Assembly: GCA_964036275.1 (NCBI GenBank)
Contig: OZ038440.1
Span: 6,981,690 to 7,045,689, forward strand
Source of the DNA: Litoditis marina
Lineage: Eukaryota > Nematoda > Chromadorea > Rhabditida > Rhabditidae
Length of the DNA stretch: 64,000 nt
Reading direction: 5' to 3'
Below, in pieces: positions 11,833 through 25,874 of the stretch (positions are counted from its first letter, which is position 1; each line of letters starts with the position of its first letter). The position numbers and the translations under genes were made by a program. The notes under the pieces were generated by a model, which saw nothing but the letters and a program-made list of their open reading frames with translations, was not told the DNA's origin and did not search any database.

Positions 11833-13277
11833 TATTTTTCATTCATCTCACCACTTCTAGGAATCGAACTTAGATCATATGTATGTGATAATTAGATATT
11901 AGATTGAATTTATATTTTGTGCAACTATTAGATTCATGTTTTGTTGATTTTTATGTGTTACATGTACATTTGTTATAAAAAACATTTTGATACTTGTTGA
12001 TGTTGTCAGCTGGTCTCCTTCTGTAGCAATGTGTGTGATCATGAAAGTTTCAAACTCTATTTCAACACCGGGGACAGTTCAGAATTGCAGTGTACTTGAA
12101 ACTATTTTGAATATATCGACCCCTCATATAATCGTAATTTAGTTGGTTTCTCAGCACCAATTCCGTCCACGACAAAATTCGACGAAATCGCCAAAACAGT
12201 CGAAAAACGGCCCGACTGTCGGGGTGCCTGAATCAGGCCCGACATGTCGCGACGGCGGGAAAAATCTTTTCAAATTCCTGGCATTTCTTCTCAAATATGA
12301 GTGAAATTTTCAGCATTCCAAAAGTGTAATGAACAATAAAACGAGATTTCATTTTTTTTTTGATAAATTCCAACATTATTTCGGCAAATAGTAGATTTTT
12401 AAATGAATTGGCGTGATTTTGTTTATTCAGAACCATTATGTATTTGATTCTATTGTAATGCGTTTTTGGCCTTAAAAGATGAGAATCTATCTTTTTTCTT
12501 GAAATTCGTGGATTATGAACGTTTATTCATATGTATAATACTATATTGAAGTGATCGGGATGTGTTTACACCTAAAATTGCCGCAAAAGTGCTAATTTTG
12601 AATTTCGTCGCGACATGTCGGGATATGCCGACAGTCGGAATTCTGTCGTGCGCCCCGCGTATCGCTGAGTTGGGACAAAACACTTCTTATCTATCTCTCA
12701 TTTGATCAGCGATCAAAACATGTTATTGATTTTTTAACCAAACAGGATCTAAACGGGGTGAGATCAAATTTGTTACATTTGAGGTAGCTTTTCTATGCGC
12801 AAGAAAATTAGACGTTCTTAATTCTACGTAGACTCCTACAGTATAAATTTTAAACTCCCAGTCTTTTTACGGCCTATGAATGGGATTGGAAAACTAGAGG
12901 CAACAATACCATTTTTGCTACTGAATATTTATGTACAAAAAGAACTTAGCTTCAAACAGGTGCTTCAACCCTTTAACTGAAAAGATGGGTAACATCAATT
13001 ATTACGAAAGACAAAATGGGAGATGAGATCACGAAAAAGAATTTTATAAGCGTTCACAGAACACAACAAATATGTATAATTTAACAAAATCTATGAATTG
13101 ATTCAATATAAAGGACCGAATAAATTATTTTGCGTTGATTAAAATGCAGTTGAAGATGACGTCAAGTTCTGAGTTACATCACGACGGGTAGTCGAGCCCT
13201 TTCCTTTTTCGCCGCTTTATCGAAAGCAGGGGCAACCAGACCAAACTCGACTGGAAATATCGCACTATTAGACTGTA
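11833..13277. other. Intergenic region downstream of crls-1
   Basis: No exon found. Contains the inverted repeat at 12168-12650; the rest is AT-rich and featureless to my eye. No clear AATAAA was seen close behind the crls-1 stop. Confidence 0.5.
12168..12650. repeat. Inverted-repeat element, CACGACA ends
   Basis: Arms at about 12168-12255 and 12605-12650 share CACGACA-AATT, CCGACTGTCGG and CCCGACATGTCGCGACG in opposite orientation. The left arm carries an extra GTGCCTGAATCAGG block. Probably a MITE; no target duplication is evident. Confidence 0.5.
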
Positions 13278-13279
13278 TA

Positions 13280-13773
13280 CTGTTAGTCAATTGCACAGTC
13301 ACGTGAAACATGTTAAAGAAGGACGATTATGTGGACCAATCCCGTGACATCGGTCCTTTAAACTGCAATTGAAAAATATATTGCGGTTTAAAGGACTGAA
13401 GCGTTGCGATTGGACCACATAATCGTCCTTCTTTAAAGCAGGACGATTATGTGGACCAATCCTGTGTAAACGGTCCTTTAAACTGCAATTGAAAAATGTA
13501 TTGCAGTTTAAAGGACTGAAGCGTTGGGATTGGACCACATAATCGTCCTTCTGTAAACACGGCAGAACTCAGTACTTGGAATGACAAAGTGCACGATGCC
13601 TCATTAGAATGCTAACTTTACGTGACTATTCCTTTTACTTCTACTAGAGAATTAAATTGCATAGTCAGGTTGGAAGTTAGCATTTTAATGAGGAATCGTA
13701 CACTTTGTCAGTGTACGTTTCTGAGTTCTGATGTGTTTAACCTGTTTCACGTGACTGGGGAATTGATTAACAG
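13280..13773. mobile_element. Tc/mariner-like fold-back, TA TSD, holding nested hairpins
   Basis: The inverted ends begin CTGTTAGTCAATTGCACAGT and the right arm mirrors the left through CACGTGAAACA. TA flanks both ends (13278-13279 and 13774-13775). The arms meet near 13650, making one large palindrome. The left arm is interrupted by two tandem copies of another hairpin element (13317-13553). Other partial copies occur at 1, 47790, 54020, 56245 and 59650. Confidence 0.65.
13317..13553. repeat. Two tandem copies of the GAAGGACGAT hairpin MITE
   Basis: Each unit is a near-perfect fold-back of about 115 bp whose arms read GGACGATTATGTGGACCAAT and its complement, with AACTGCAATTGAAAAATGT at the centre. 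TTAA flanks the first unit (13313-13316 and 13433-13436), suggesting a piggyBac-type or similar TTAA target. Further copies lie at 36743 (partial), 41660 (diverged), 44049, 44972, 51637, 56637 and 57760. Confidence 0.7.
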
Positions 13774-13980
13774 TAAACATGATTCATTGTTCTTCATTCA
13801 TACTTTTGTTTATTATCTTCATTATGGAAAATTATTTGTATCCATTACGTGCACTGCATTTCTCTCTTTGTCATCGTTTTCGCATTCTACAGAAAAAAAC
13901 TACACATATTTGAACAGAGTTCAAATTTCTTTTTACGATGTGGGAAAAATAATTGTGTGTTAGTCCTTTCTTTGGGAGTT

Positions 13981-16047
<2,067 letters not shown>

Positions 16048-16318
16048 GTCTGACGCTCGTCGACAGAGGGAATGGTTACCTTAAAGATGAAAAGACAGTA
16101 GATTGGTTAGATATGTAGTACGTATGTGTATGTTACATACAACTTCCCACACCTGACACATCCTATAAATGAACAGAGACAAGAAATTGTGGTAAATACT
16201 AGTGGTGAAAATAGAATTTACACTGTAACGAGTCATTCATTTTACATAAGATTTGTGGTTAATGACAACACGAGTATGAAAGATATGAGAGGGAGGGCTT
16301 GATGGTAAGAAATGAGAG

Positions 16319-16850
16319 AGAGGGGGGGGGGGGGGCCACAGAGCCAACACAAGAAGATATGTGGTGCGCTCTGGTTTGTTAGGCGGGGACAAGACCCATT
16401 TGCTATAAGCCAGAACTCACAGTAATTTGACTGTCCCAACTCGAGACATTTAGATTCTGACAGAGAGCACTTGAATCTCATCTGCAACGTAAATAAACAA
16501 CTAAGTTGTTTTATTCACTAAATCATATCAGGTTCTTTCTGAGCGTGAAAGTTTGGTTACTGGCTGTGTTCGTAGTTCTAAATTTAAAAAAAAAACCAAA
16601 CCCTGATGAGTAAATCCGGAAGTAAGGACTAATGCACTGATCCCGTGATAAGCTGCTCTTCATTCACGGGGTATGTATTTACATTACGCATATTGTTTTT
16701 GGAAACAAAATCACAGGGTCATACGTAGTAGAAGACGCGATAATTATATATAAGGGAGAGCTGCCCTCTTGTTCTCATTTCACTCTCTCCCTCTATCCCT
16801 CCCTCCCCCTCTCTCTCGCTCTCTCTCTCCCCCCCCCCCCCCTCTCTCTC
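16319..16850. other. Spacer between the duplicated blocks
   Basis: About 530 bp with no exon. It starts with a long G run and ends in CT/C tracts. The low-complexity ends at both junctions are where assemblers and replication both slip. Confidence 0.5.
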
Positions 16851-17498
16851 AGTCGTTTATGATTCCGTAATAAATTTTGGTGTTGTATTGTAGCCTGTGT
16901 ATAAACGTTTATTCTGGAGAAAAAACTTCCGTAACTTACATGTATTTGCGGCTTCCAGTGAAGCTTTCCAAGTGGACCTGTAGTTCCAATCACGACTCTT
17001 TCGACCCTTAATAATAGTAATAATAATAACAATAATATTAATAAAACTTCTTTTACGGCAACTATTTCAGCCGTGTGTTACTGTATTCATACAAATACGA
17101 CCGAGACAACGAACCTTTCATTCCGTTCGACCGGTTCGACCTCAACAGTATCCGGTTGTTCATCCCATTTTGTCGCAGGTAGGAGGGAGGCGGTGGAAGC
17201 CGCGGTGGAACGTTGCGTCTGCACCATGTCTGACGCTCGTCGACAGAGGGAATGGTTACCTTAAAGATGAAAAGACAGTAGATTGGTTAGATATGTAGTA
17301 CGTATGTGTATGTTACATACAACTTCCCACACCTGACACATCCTATAAATGAACAGAGACAAGAAATTGTGGTAAATACTAGTGGTGAAAATAGAATTTA
17401 CACTGTAACGAGTCATTCATTTTACATAAGATTTGTGGTTAATGACAACACGAGTATGAAAGATATGAGAGGGAGGGCTTGATGGTAAGAAATGAGAA
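16851..17498 (-). pseudogene. Duplicate of exons 1-2 of the four-helix protein gene
   Basis: Exact copy of 15671-16318. The duplicated coding exons fall at 17227-17115 and 17006-16940, with the same start and splice sites, but exons 3-7 are not repeated beyond it, so it can only act as an alternative 5' end or be inert. It begins directly after a CTCTCCCCCCC tract and ends where the retroelement begins. Either a very recent tandem duplication or an uncollapsed haplotype in the assembly. Confidence 0.75.
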
Positions 17499-18583
17499 TT
17501 GATTATTATGTCGCCTCGTCCAAAAATGGTACCATCTCGAACCCATTTGTCCACCACTTTGAGTGAAATCAAAACACTCAACTCCAAAATCGCCAATCTG
17601 ACCCAATCTCTTCCTACATTTATTCAATCCGAACTACACCATTTCAACGATCGCCGATGTCTCACTATTTACGGTCTACCAGAGGATTCCACAACAAAGA
17701 AAAAGGTGAATGCAATTTTCAATTTGGTGTCCATCTCTCCATCTTGTGTCTCAATTCTCCACCGTTTGGGGAAACCACGTCATGATGGTTTACCTCGTCC
17801 ACTCAAAATTTCTATCAAAGATGGTATTCCGTTTCCTCGTCTAATCGATATTTCTGCTGCTATGAAATCTGATGCTTCTATGTCAACCTTTCATGCTCGG
17901 AAGTTCGAGACCCCGGAACAGCGAAAGGCAGGATTCCTCGCCAGACAATCAAACGAGATGCCGCCCCAGCTGAGGTCACCGACCAAACTACAACGCCGCC
18001 AAATCCTGCTGATGCCCACCTACAAACCGATATGGAGGTAGTTGAAGAGCTTAGACATATTGATCACATTGTTTCCAGTCCGACTACATGTGCCACTCTT
18101 CCAATTATTTCTTCTTCTCAAGTTGAATCTCCAATTTTGTCTGATTCACCTCCATGTACCAATTCAAATAATGATTCTCTACAGTCTGCCTTCGATTATT
18201 TCTATGCTCATAAATTCTCCCCTCGTCTCAATTCCTATGAAGAAAATCTTGTTATCCAAAAATGCGAACATGTGCATACCTATGTTCAATATGGTGATAT
18301 GTGGACTGTTGAAACTTATTATGTACAATGTGTCAAGTATCATCTCAGAATAGCATTTATTAGGAAGTACTACGAGTTGTATGGATATAATAAGATCGAC
18401 CCTGCCACTAAAGAAAATCAGAAATGTGCACCAGACCTTTGAATTGACTATATTATCATGTTTTCCTCGCAATTCCATTTCAATATATCTGTGTTTTTTA
18501 CATCCATAACCACGATTCAAAGACGTTCTCAATCAGTTGTTATTGACATATATGGATAATGAATTATTATTATTATTATGTCG
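17499..18583 (+). pseudogene. Non-LTR retrotransposon ORF1-like remnant
   Basis: An open frame at 17499-18041 encodes a 180-aa piece with a possible RRM-like core. The segment RCLTIYGLPEDST, then VSILHRLGKPRHDGLPRPLKI, resembles the RRM of LINE ORF1 nucleic-acid-binding proteins (family pattern: NLPES..., RMGKP...RPRLIKV). The frame then breaks, and a second frame (18032-18442, overlapping by 10 bases) carries on with a further 136 aa ending in a stop. The unit closes with an (ATT)n tail near 18565-18583, as many non-LTR elements do. No reverse transcriptase is present. Most likely a 5'-truncated, frameshifted copy. Confidence 0.45.
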
Positions 18584-20318
18584 CGGTGGACGTCTGCACC
18601 GTGTATTGCGCCCCTAGATAAAAAAAATAACCGCTCGGTACACATCTGGGTAGCAAAAAATACAGAAAATGGTAGAGAGGTCGGAACTTAGAATATATAG
18701 AATAGTTAGAATACGCATTCAGATATTTGACGCATTGAAAAGTGTAATATTAATAAAATGCATACGTATAGTGATGAAAAACCTGTAGCCAAATAATTGA
18801 ATCGACATTTGGGAGAAGAAAGAAAAACTTGTGAATACAGAACGCATAGGAAGTTGATGGTGGAAGAGTGGCTGTTTCTGTTTACCCATTGCTCTTCTTG
18901 TCATAAAAAAGAGGGTACAACCTATTTGGCATTTCAACCGACCTGCTGATAACAAACTTTTATGATTTCAGGACTACCTCGGATCGCAATTTTGAAAAAA
19001 AAAGTGAACGAGATGTAGATATGGAAAACGGAAGATTATAGAAAAATTCGTAATTTACTATTGAACTCCCAAATGTTCTTTTCTGTCCAGCTCTCAAAAT
19101 ACGGACACTGAGTGATTAGAAGAATAGATGGCAACGGAATACGCATTATATTGACAATCTTTGGAAAAACAATGCAAATAACGTGGTGTTTTTCAGGTTC
19201 CACTTGAGCTGAGCATCAAGAGATAAAATAATTCCATATCTTTCCGTATTAAAATACGGTCTCGGGTAAATAATGGAATACTAACACAGCGGGTCACTGG
19301 GTATGAATTGAAACATGTTAGAAGTTACTTTAGCTGGTTTGTAGTTGTTCTCTTACAGACCAAATGTAGATACAGAAAAAGTTTACAAGACACAAGAAAC
19401 TCCTGAACAGAGCAAGGGTATCCCCTTTCTCAGAAAAAACACTTCCAACGAGAAAAAATCATAGATTAACGTCCTATCTGTTTCGGATGTTCATTATATG
19501 AGCCAGTTTCTCACAGTTTACTTGCTGGCGACGTGTTAGAAACAGGAGTTTGTGGTTTGTAGTTCGATTTCTATTGGTTCTGAATTGATTCCGAGTTCGT
19601 CGCTCAGAACTGGAAACTTCTCGAAAACCAGTAGAGTCCAATCAGTTCAACCGTTTACGTACAAGTTAGGAACAAGATTGTGTTGTTTGTAGTTGGATCC
19701 CGAGTTTGTTGGAACAAGAAATGACACGAAAAATAGGTTGTAAATAGATTTCTCTCAAACCTGATACCCTCACAACCATGTCTTCCCGGAACCCAGCTGG
19801 TTGTGCGGATGGAGCAAAGGAACGTGAGGAGTCGCCAGACGAGAAGAGACAGGTTGTTCTTAGTTATTTCTGCCACGAAGACAGCAATAGACGGCATCGA
19901 TTGATAGGATCGGGAGGAGCGCTCGTTGATTATCTGCCAGCAGATGAGAGTGTGTAGATCAGAGATACACAGATGAGTTTGCCGCTCGCGAAACCCGATT
20001 CCTACCATCTCAGGCAATTCCCTAACATTTAGCAAGCATATTTGGTAGCTTCCTCAATGAGAGAGGAAGCAGTTTATATAGACGCAGATGTCTGCCGCCT
20101 CAATGACCTGGATGCTCTCTCGCGTTTGTAGTTTCGCTATTTGCAAAAAAACTTGAGCCAATCGTTCTGAGAAATTTACAGTGCACTGACTGCAACTTTT
20201 CGATGGAATATATAGAGTTCACTTTTTATATAGCAAATCTGTACGCAGTATACTATTCTAACTTGCTTTTTTAGTTACAGAATTCAATTACTCAGTTATT
20301 TTTGCTTTTTAGGCAAAG
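18584..20318. other. Intergenic region before the PDZ gene
   Basis: No phase-consistent gene model found. A 126-codon minus-strand frame (19655-20035) overlaps a repeat shared with 41285-41400 (GTTGATTATCTGCCAGCAG, then CCGCTCGC), so I treat it as repeat. TTTGTAGTT motifs occur near 19328, 19555, 19672 and 20127. Confidence 0.45.
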
Positions 20319-23300
20319 ATGAAAGGGGAGAGCGCCAAGTCGACACGGACAGTGACATCATCGAAAAGCAGGAAGAACTCGGTCGTGTGTTAGTGAATTC
20401 CTCGTTGTAACCTTGTTTTCTCTTTAAGTTGTTCAGATGTTGAAAATGTAAATATGTAGAAACATTTCAGCCCTTTTCTTCAAATTTTATCGTTAATCAC
20501 AGTTTTTGCAGGTACTCCGTCAAAGCAGGTGCGACATTGCTCTGACTGTTTGGGAGAAACACGCCTTATTCCAGCTCTTGTCTCAATTCTCATTACGGAA
20601 TTTATTTTCTCAATATGTTGCTAGAACTACCTAGGTCCTAGCTTTCTCAAGCTCAAGTTTCAGTTACAGATTTCATTCTTCCCATCAAAATCTTACATAA
20701 ACCACCAGGTCCATGATCTCCCACGACATTTTATAGAGATTATCCGGGGGTTACTCAACTTGTAAATTTATTCCTCAGAACTGTGAATCAAAACATAAAA
20801 AAATGAGTTCATAATTTGTATTAAAGCCTCAAACACATCTGGATAGTCAAAGGTCGTGCAGCCGAAAAATGTCACGCGTGGAAAAACGTGAGTTGTTTTT
20901 ATTCGGAAACCAGGAGATGAAGGGTTTTTAGAAAAAAAGCACACTAACAGCATTTTGGAGTTTTGTTATTGTGCCATAAAAACTTCGAAATTCGTGACGT
21001 GTCACAGTTCAAATTACAACTCTTTTTGCATTCAACACGTGCCGTGAGAGCTTTTTTATGAGAGAAACTGATTGTGAATTTCAGTTTTATCTTATTCACG
21101 AACTTCGTGAGAGAGTTCAGGGGAAAATCGTGATAACTACAACACAGCAGAAAAGGGCGAAGTTATTGTTCTGTTATTCAAGATTTAAAATGCAAGACCT
21201 ATCCAGTTCACTGAATCGTTTCAAAATAATGTTCTTTTTCTGCCCTCCAGATATTGCTGTCTCTATTTCGGATTGAGCTTACTTTTAGCAGCCGAGAAAC
21301 TCATAGCTATCAACGGTATCGACTTGACGCAATCTCCGAAAATTCTCTACAGGATCATCTCATATTCAATCGAGCTCAGTGAGGTAATACATTGAATTCT
21401 AGCTGTTTTAATCAGATCAAAAAGTTTTCATGGCAAGATCTTAAAAGAAATGTAATTGTGATCGGGTCTGCCGCTGTTTCTCCGCATACTGTAACCTACG
21501 AACCAAAACTTAGAGTGAAAATCGTGTAGAATCACCAAAACTCAACTAGTTGTAATGCTCCAAATTCCGAGTTGTGGCGTTTCCGTGGTTGATTTTTTTG
21601 GGTTCCAACACAAAACACGAAAGAACAGGTTGTTTTCTCGGAATGAGCCGAGTTTAATGTAAACCACCCTATCTCCCGGGCAATCGAGAAGGTTCGAAAA
21701 CGTAGGTTTCTTGTTCGAAACAAGAGTACGCTCCAATTACAGGGAAACGAGTTGGGTGTTCACTTTTCACAAAACATGGTGGTGCGACTTGTAAAACGAA
21801 CGTTCTCGGCCTACTTTTGTCTCTTGGTTGGCGATCAGGTATTGTGCACATCATTCCTACTGACACTCGTATCGTACACATTCGAAATTCCCAATGTCTG
21901 TTCTCTAATAAAAACCTTGTCGAAAACATTTTAGAACACAGAATATCAAAATCGAATGCAAAACTTGTTAACCTGTACGATAACAATTACGTATAGAAAA
22001 CCGAAAAGTCTGAAAGTACCGTAATCCTACTGTAGGAATCGCAGTGAAAAGGGGAACTATTATAATAAATGTTTCATTTGAAAAAGTGGCGATGAGATTG
22101 AAAGCTGTGAGAAATAGAGATGTTCGGCACTACTAGAACCTCGTCCAAAACAAGTTTGAACACTTTTGTAGTTGAATGCGAAAACTTCATAAAATTTACC
22201 TCAGATGCATACGCTCTACTGAAGTCAATTTCAGGTCATTGAAATAAATGGAAACATTCCAACGAACGAAGAGCAGCTCCGGAGGTTCATACAAGATTCG
22301 CCGGATAAAAAGGTTTGGCTCATGCCTCGTGAACCTCATGAGATCACTTCATGAGCAGTATTTGACCTACCTCTGTCGATTGCTCTGTTACAACATTGAA
22401 ACTTTGTAAGTATTAAATGTTAGAATTTATCACAAAGGTTACAGCTTTCAAGAATCTCTTATATCTCATGAGAAGTTAATGAGAAACTTACGAGGGACTT
22501 GTGAGCCTTCACTGTTGTGAATTAGTAATCGATAGGAGGTGAGTAGTTCAGGTCAATTTATTCCAAATATGACTCTATTCTCAACTGGCTGAAGTTGTTT
22601 AGTGTTCGATCACAATTCTGCGACCATGGAACATGCAGTCGCTGACCCCAGAACGACACCAACAAGAGATGGAGAAGAGCGACAAATCGAACTTCTACAT
22701 CATCGGTCAGTTTTTAAACAGCAAAGGAGAAAGAGAGAGAAAGAAAGAGAGAGAGATGGGGGAGGAATGAAAAGTGAGAAAGAGAGGGCGGGAGAAATAG
22801 AAAGAGAGAATATGGAAAGGTGAAGTGTTTGATACGTATCTTGAATTCCGAGTAACCAATGTCTTTGAGGCAGTGACGTTCCACGTTTAGGCCGTTTCAA
22901 GTATAAAAACCCACAATCACGTGTGAAATGGACTTTTCAGAGTTGTATCGATTCCGGAACATGAAGAACGGTTTTGAAGTTCGGTTTCCGGGTGCCACTC
23001 ATAAACAACAATGCTTTGTTTGGGGTGTACAAAAGGACTCGCGCGCCTCCTATTCTTTGAAGAACGGGGATCGAATTCTGGATATTGATTCTGTACCGGT
23101 GAGCCGTTTTTCAGAAAACAAATGTTTTCAAAGGAACTGTAAGTTCCGTTTGACCTGTACAGTTATTCAGTATTTCGAATGTTTCGACTAAATCGGACTG
23201 ATGACCAACTTTTTGTTGTAGTTTGATCTCGACACACGCGTTATTCACACTGCACAGTCCCGCTGTGTTTTTAGTTTGATCCTGTTACTTCATGTGCTCA

Positions 23301-25317
23301 ACATGTAAACTACTGCGTGTAACGAGGTCGAACTACATCAACTATTTGGTCCTTCCCCCATATGAAATGCCCTGTTCACTTGCTTGTGTACAAACTTTAC
23401 AATTGGTACGTTTAGCATAATTATATATTTTTTCTATCTCAGGTTTCTTCATTGATGGACTGTCATGGTGTGAAGCTGAAGTTGACTGAGGTCATGCTCC
23501 GGGACGGGCTGGTGACCTTGTTGATAGAGAGACCCAACACATTGTACAGCTCATCCCATCCGAGCCTCTATGCCAAACAGGTGAGCTCCGTTAATTGCAA
23601 ACTTTTTTCGGAGCATGAACGAAGTTTAATCTCCTGCTACTCTTGCTTTCTGTGATTTTCTGTTGTACTGAAACTTCAAAAACACTTTGAGAACGGTTTT
23701 GAGCACATTAATGAATAGAATAGGATAGAATAGATTTATTCGCGATTTAACACACGACACATAGTATGTGGCACTCCAAATGGGTAAATGGAGGGAAAAT
23801 TGAGAAGAAAAAGGGTATGGTATGGATACCGTGTTACGCGCACATAATACTACATGCAATTGACCAGCGCTGGACAACGGTGATTGTACCAAATAATTTG
23901 TGGGACAGTAGTTACTTCGAAAGAGACGTTGTAAGGAGAGTTGTTTTATGAATGGATCGGTTGTTTGGTTAAGTTGAGATGAAGTAGTTTACTGTCACAT
24001 AGAACGTTTATGAATGAGTACAGCGAGTAGATGCATCTTTGCATGCAATAGATGAGTAGATGATATATGAGTAGATGCAATATTATGTTTTCCGTATCGG
24101 ATGAATTACTTATAGTACCGATAGTTTTATACTATTGCATGTATCATGTTTTCTTTCAATTTGTTTTATTTCAGTTAGCCGGTGACGATACAGAACTGGG
24201 CGAAGATGCCATTGAAATTGGGAGCCGCGAATCAGTCAAATGGACTATTCTGAAAAATCGGCCGGTGGAAATTATATATTATAGGGCACTACCGAGTTTT
24301 AGTTGTATTTTGATTTCAAACACAACACGATTCTAAAATTTTGTATGATTCGCACTGGAATCAAACTATGAACACAGATTGAGACGGAATAACCGTGAAA
24401 TAGTGTGAAATAACCTTTGTTTCACACATACGAAGTATTGTATGCAGTATGAAATGCGATGAAACAACAATAACATTCACCTAATATGTTTCTATCAGAT
24501 TGCGTTGACGAGCATTCTGAAAAAGGGATCGGTAGTGGCCGCTGTCGCAGCACCTGTGGCCAATGTAGAAGATGGTGGGTTTTTGAACCCCGGATAGAAG
24601 TTTCACGTTTCTGTCCTATTTTTGTGTAACTCACGTTATTGGTTAGTTCTGTTCCAATTTACGACTTCCTGTACATTCAATTTCTTCTGTGTGGTCATTG
24701 CGAGAGGCCTAGTGAAACATGGTAATTAAATTCATATAATGTTGAATTGAATAAGTGAATAGATTGGAACACCTATGAACTGATAGTTGTGACTTGTTTC
24801 AGATCAGGGTTTCTCTGAAAAGAGAGGTAGCAGGAAGAAGAGAAAAAAGAAGATCACGATTGGGGTATGTAACGTACATGAGATTTCTACTTTGCATTAT
24901 TGATAATATGAAACGTACATTGAGTTTCATCTTTATACCGTATTTTTCGATAACGATTTTTCGATGTTGTTCTTTACAGAAAAGGACAAACCATCGAATT
25001 CCAAGCGATGTGAAGCCCGGCGTCGAATTACTTAAGGTAGATAGACTCGAGCATAATATATTTCCAACAGAAACAGAGAGTGGGAAGTTGATGACTGGTA
25101 ATAGTTTTGTAGAAACATTTAAATGCTCACAGATAATCGGAAACGCTAGTAACTCGAAAAACTCAATGTCACTCTTGTGAATGAAATTTTTTCCTTATTT
25201 TTTCCACTTTGAATTTCAAAGTGTTTTATTGATCACCTCCTGAAAAATTCGTATACATTTCAGGTGACTTCTAACAGTGGACTGATCTCTTTTGTGCGCA
25301 CTGCCATGGGTCGATAG
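20319..25317 (+). CDS. Multi-PDZ-domain protein
   Basis: PDZ domains bind C-terminal peptides of partner proteins, so a cytoplasmic scaffold is likely. Fifteen phase-matched exons: 20319-20388, 20512-20528, 20664-20708, 21085-21161, 21251-21383, 21743-21838, 22235-22312, 22603-22705, 22941-23098, 23443-23580, 24175-24264, 24499-24574, 24803-24864, 24980-25036 and 25264-25317; 417 aa. PDZ2 (about 113-182) reads NELGVHF at the carboxylate loop, then GDQVIEING and KKCSITILRP. PDZ3 (about 208-290) reads NGFEVRF, NGDRILDID, then VTLLIERP. A degenerate PDZ1 (about 45-112) retains EKLIAINGIDL. A basic RKKRKKK run sits near 370, and the C-terminus is SFVRTAMGR. Resembles a nematode-expanded multi-PDZ family. 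Exon 3 and the start of PDZ1 are the least certain parts. Confidence 0.8.
22730..22822. repeat. GA-rich tract in PDZ-gene intron
   Basis: GAGA/GAAA simple sequence inside the intron between exons 8 and 9; no coding meaning. Confidence 0.8.
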
Positions 25318-25874
25318 TCACTGCCAAACGAATAACAACACATCTGAATTTCGTCTAACAGAACAATTACCCGTGTTCACGTTCAATGATTACCAAGTGA
25401 TATGAAAAAAGTTTGAGAGTAAACAACTTCGAGAATTTGGTGTTATTTGTGTTGGTGTTAGTGAGTGCTCGTGTTACGGTTACTATGTCCAAGTTGAAGT
25501 TCGATCTACCCACACAACCTTGGATTCTAACTACGACTAAGACCCAACCGGATCAAACTACAAAACTCGGAGAACACTGCAAAATGTAATGTCGTAATAG
25601 TTTTATTGGTCTATGTTCACAAAAATGTCCAACAATTTGTCGCAAAACATCGGCAATGGTAGCATTTCCTCTTACCCAATGAACAGTTGTCTAATGTCTA
25701 TCCATGCGAGATCATGAAACACCCGATTCGAGTGCAGAACGAAAACCGAATTTCAAACAGGACGAGTATAACACATATATGTTCTTTCACCCTTTTATTC
25801 CCAACAAAACTACTATATACATGTGTACATGTTATTTCTATAATCAGACGAATTGTTTCTTCGTCCTTATTGAT
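25318..25874. other. Convergent intergenic region
   Basis: Lies between the stops of the PDZ gene (plus) and the TIL gene (minus), so it holds both 3' ends. On the minus strand an AATAAA at 25794-25799 lies about 75 nt past the TIL stop and could be its polyadenylation signal. A GATCAAACTACAA motif lies near 25553. Confidence 0.45.

Noticed and set aside
19655..20035. 126-codon minus-strand frame as a gene
   Set aside because: Overlaps a repeat also found at 41285-41400, with no phase-matched partner exons.
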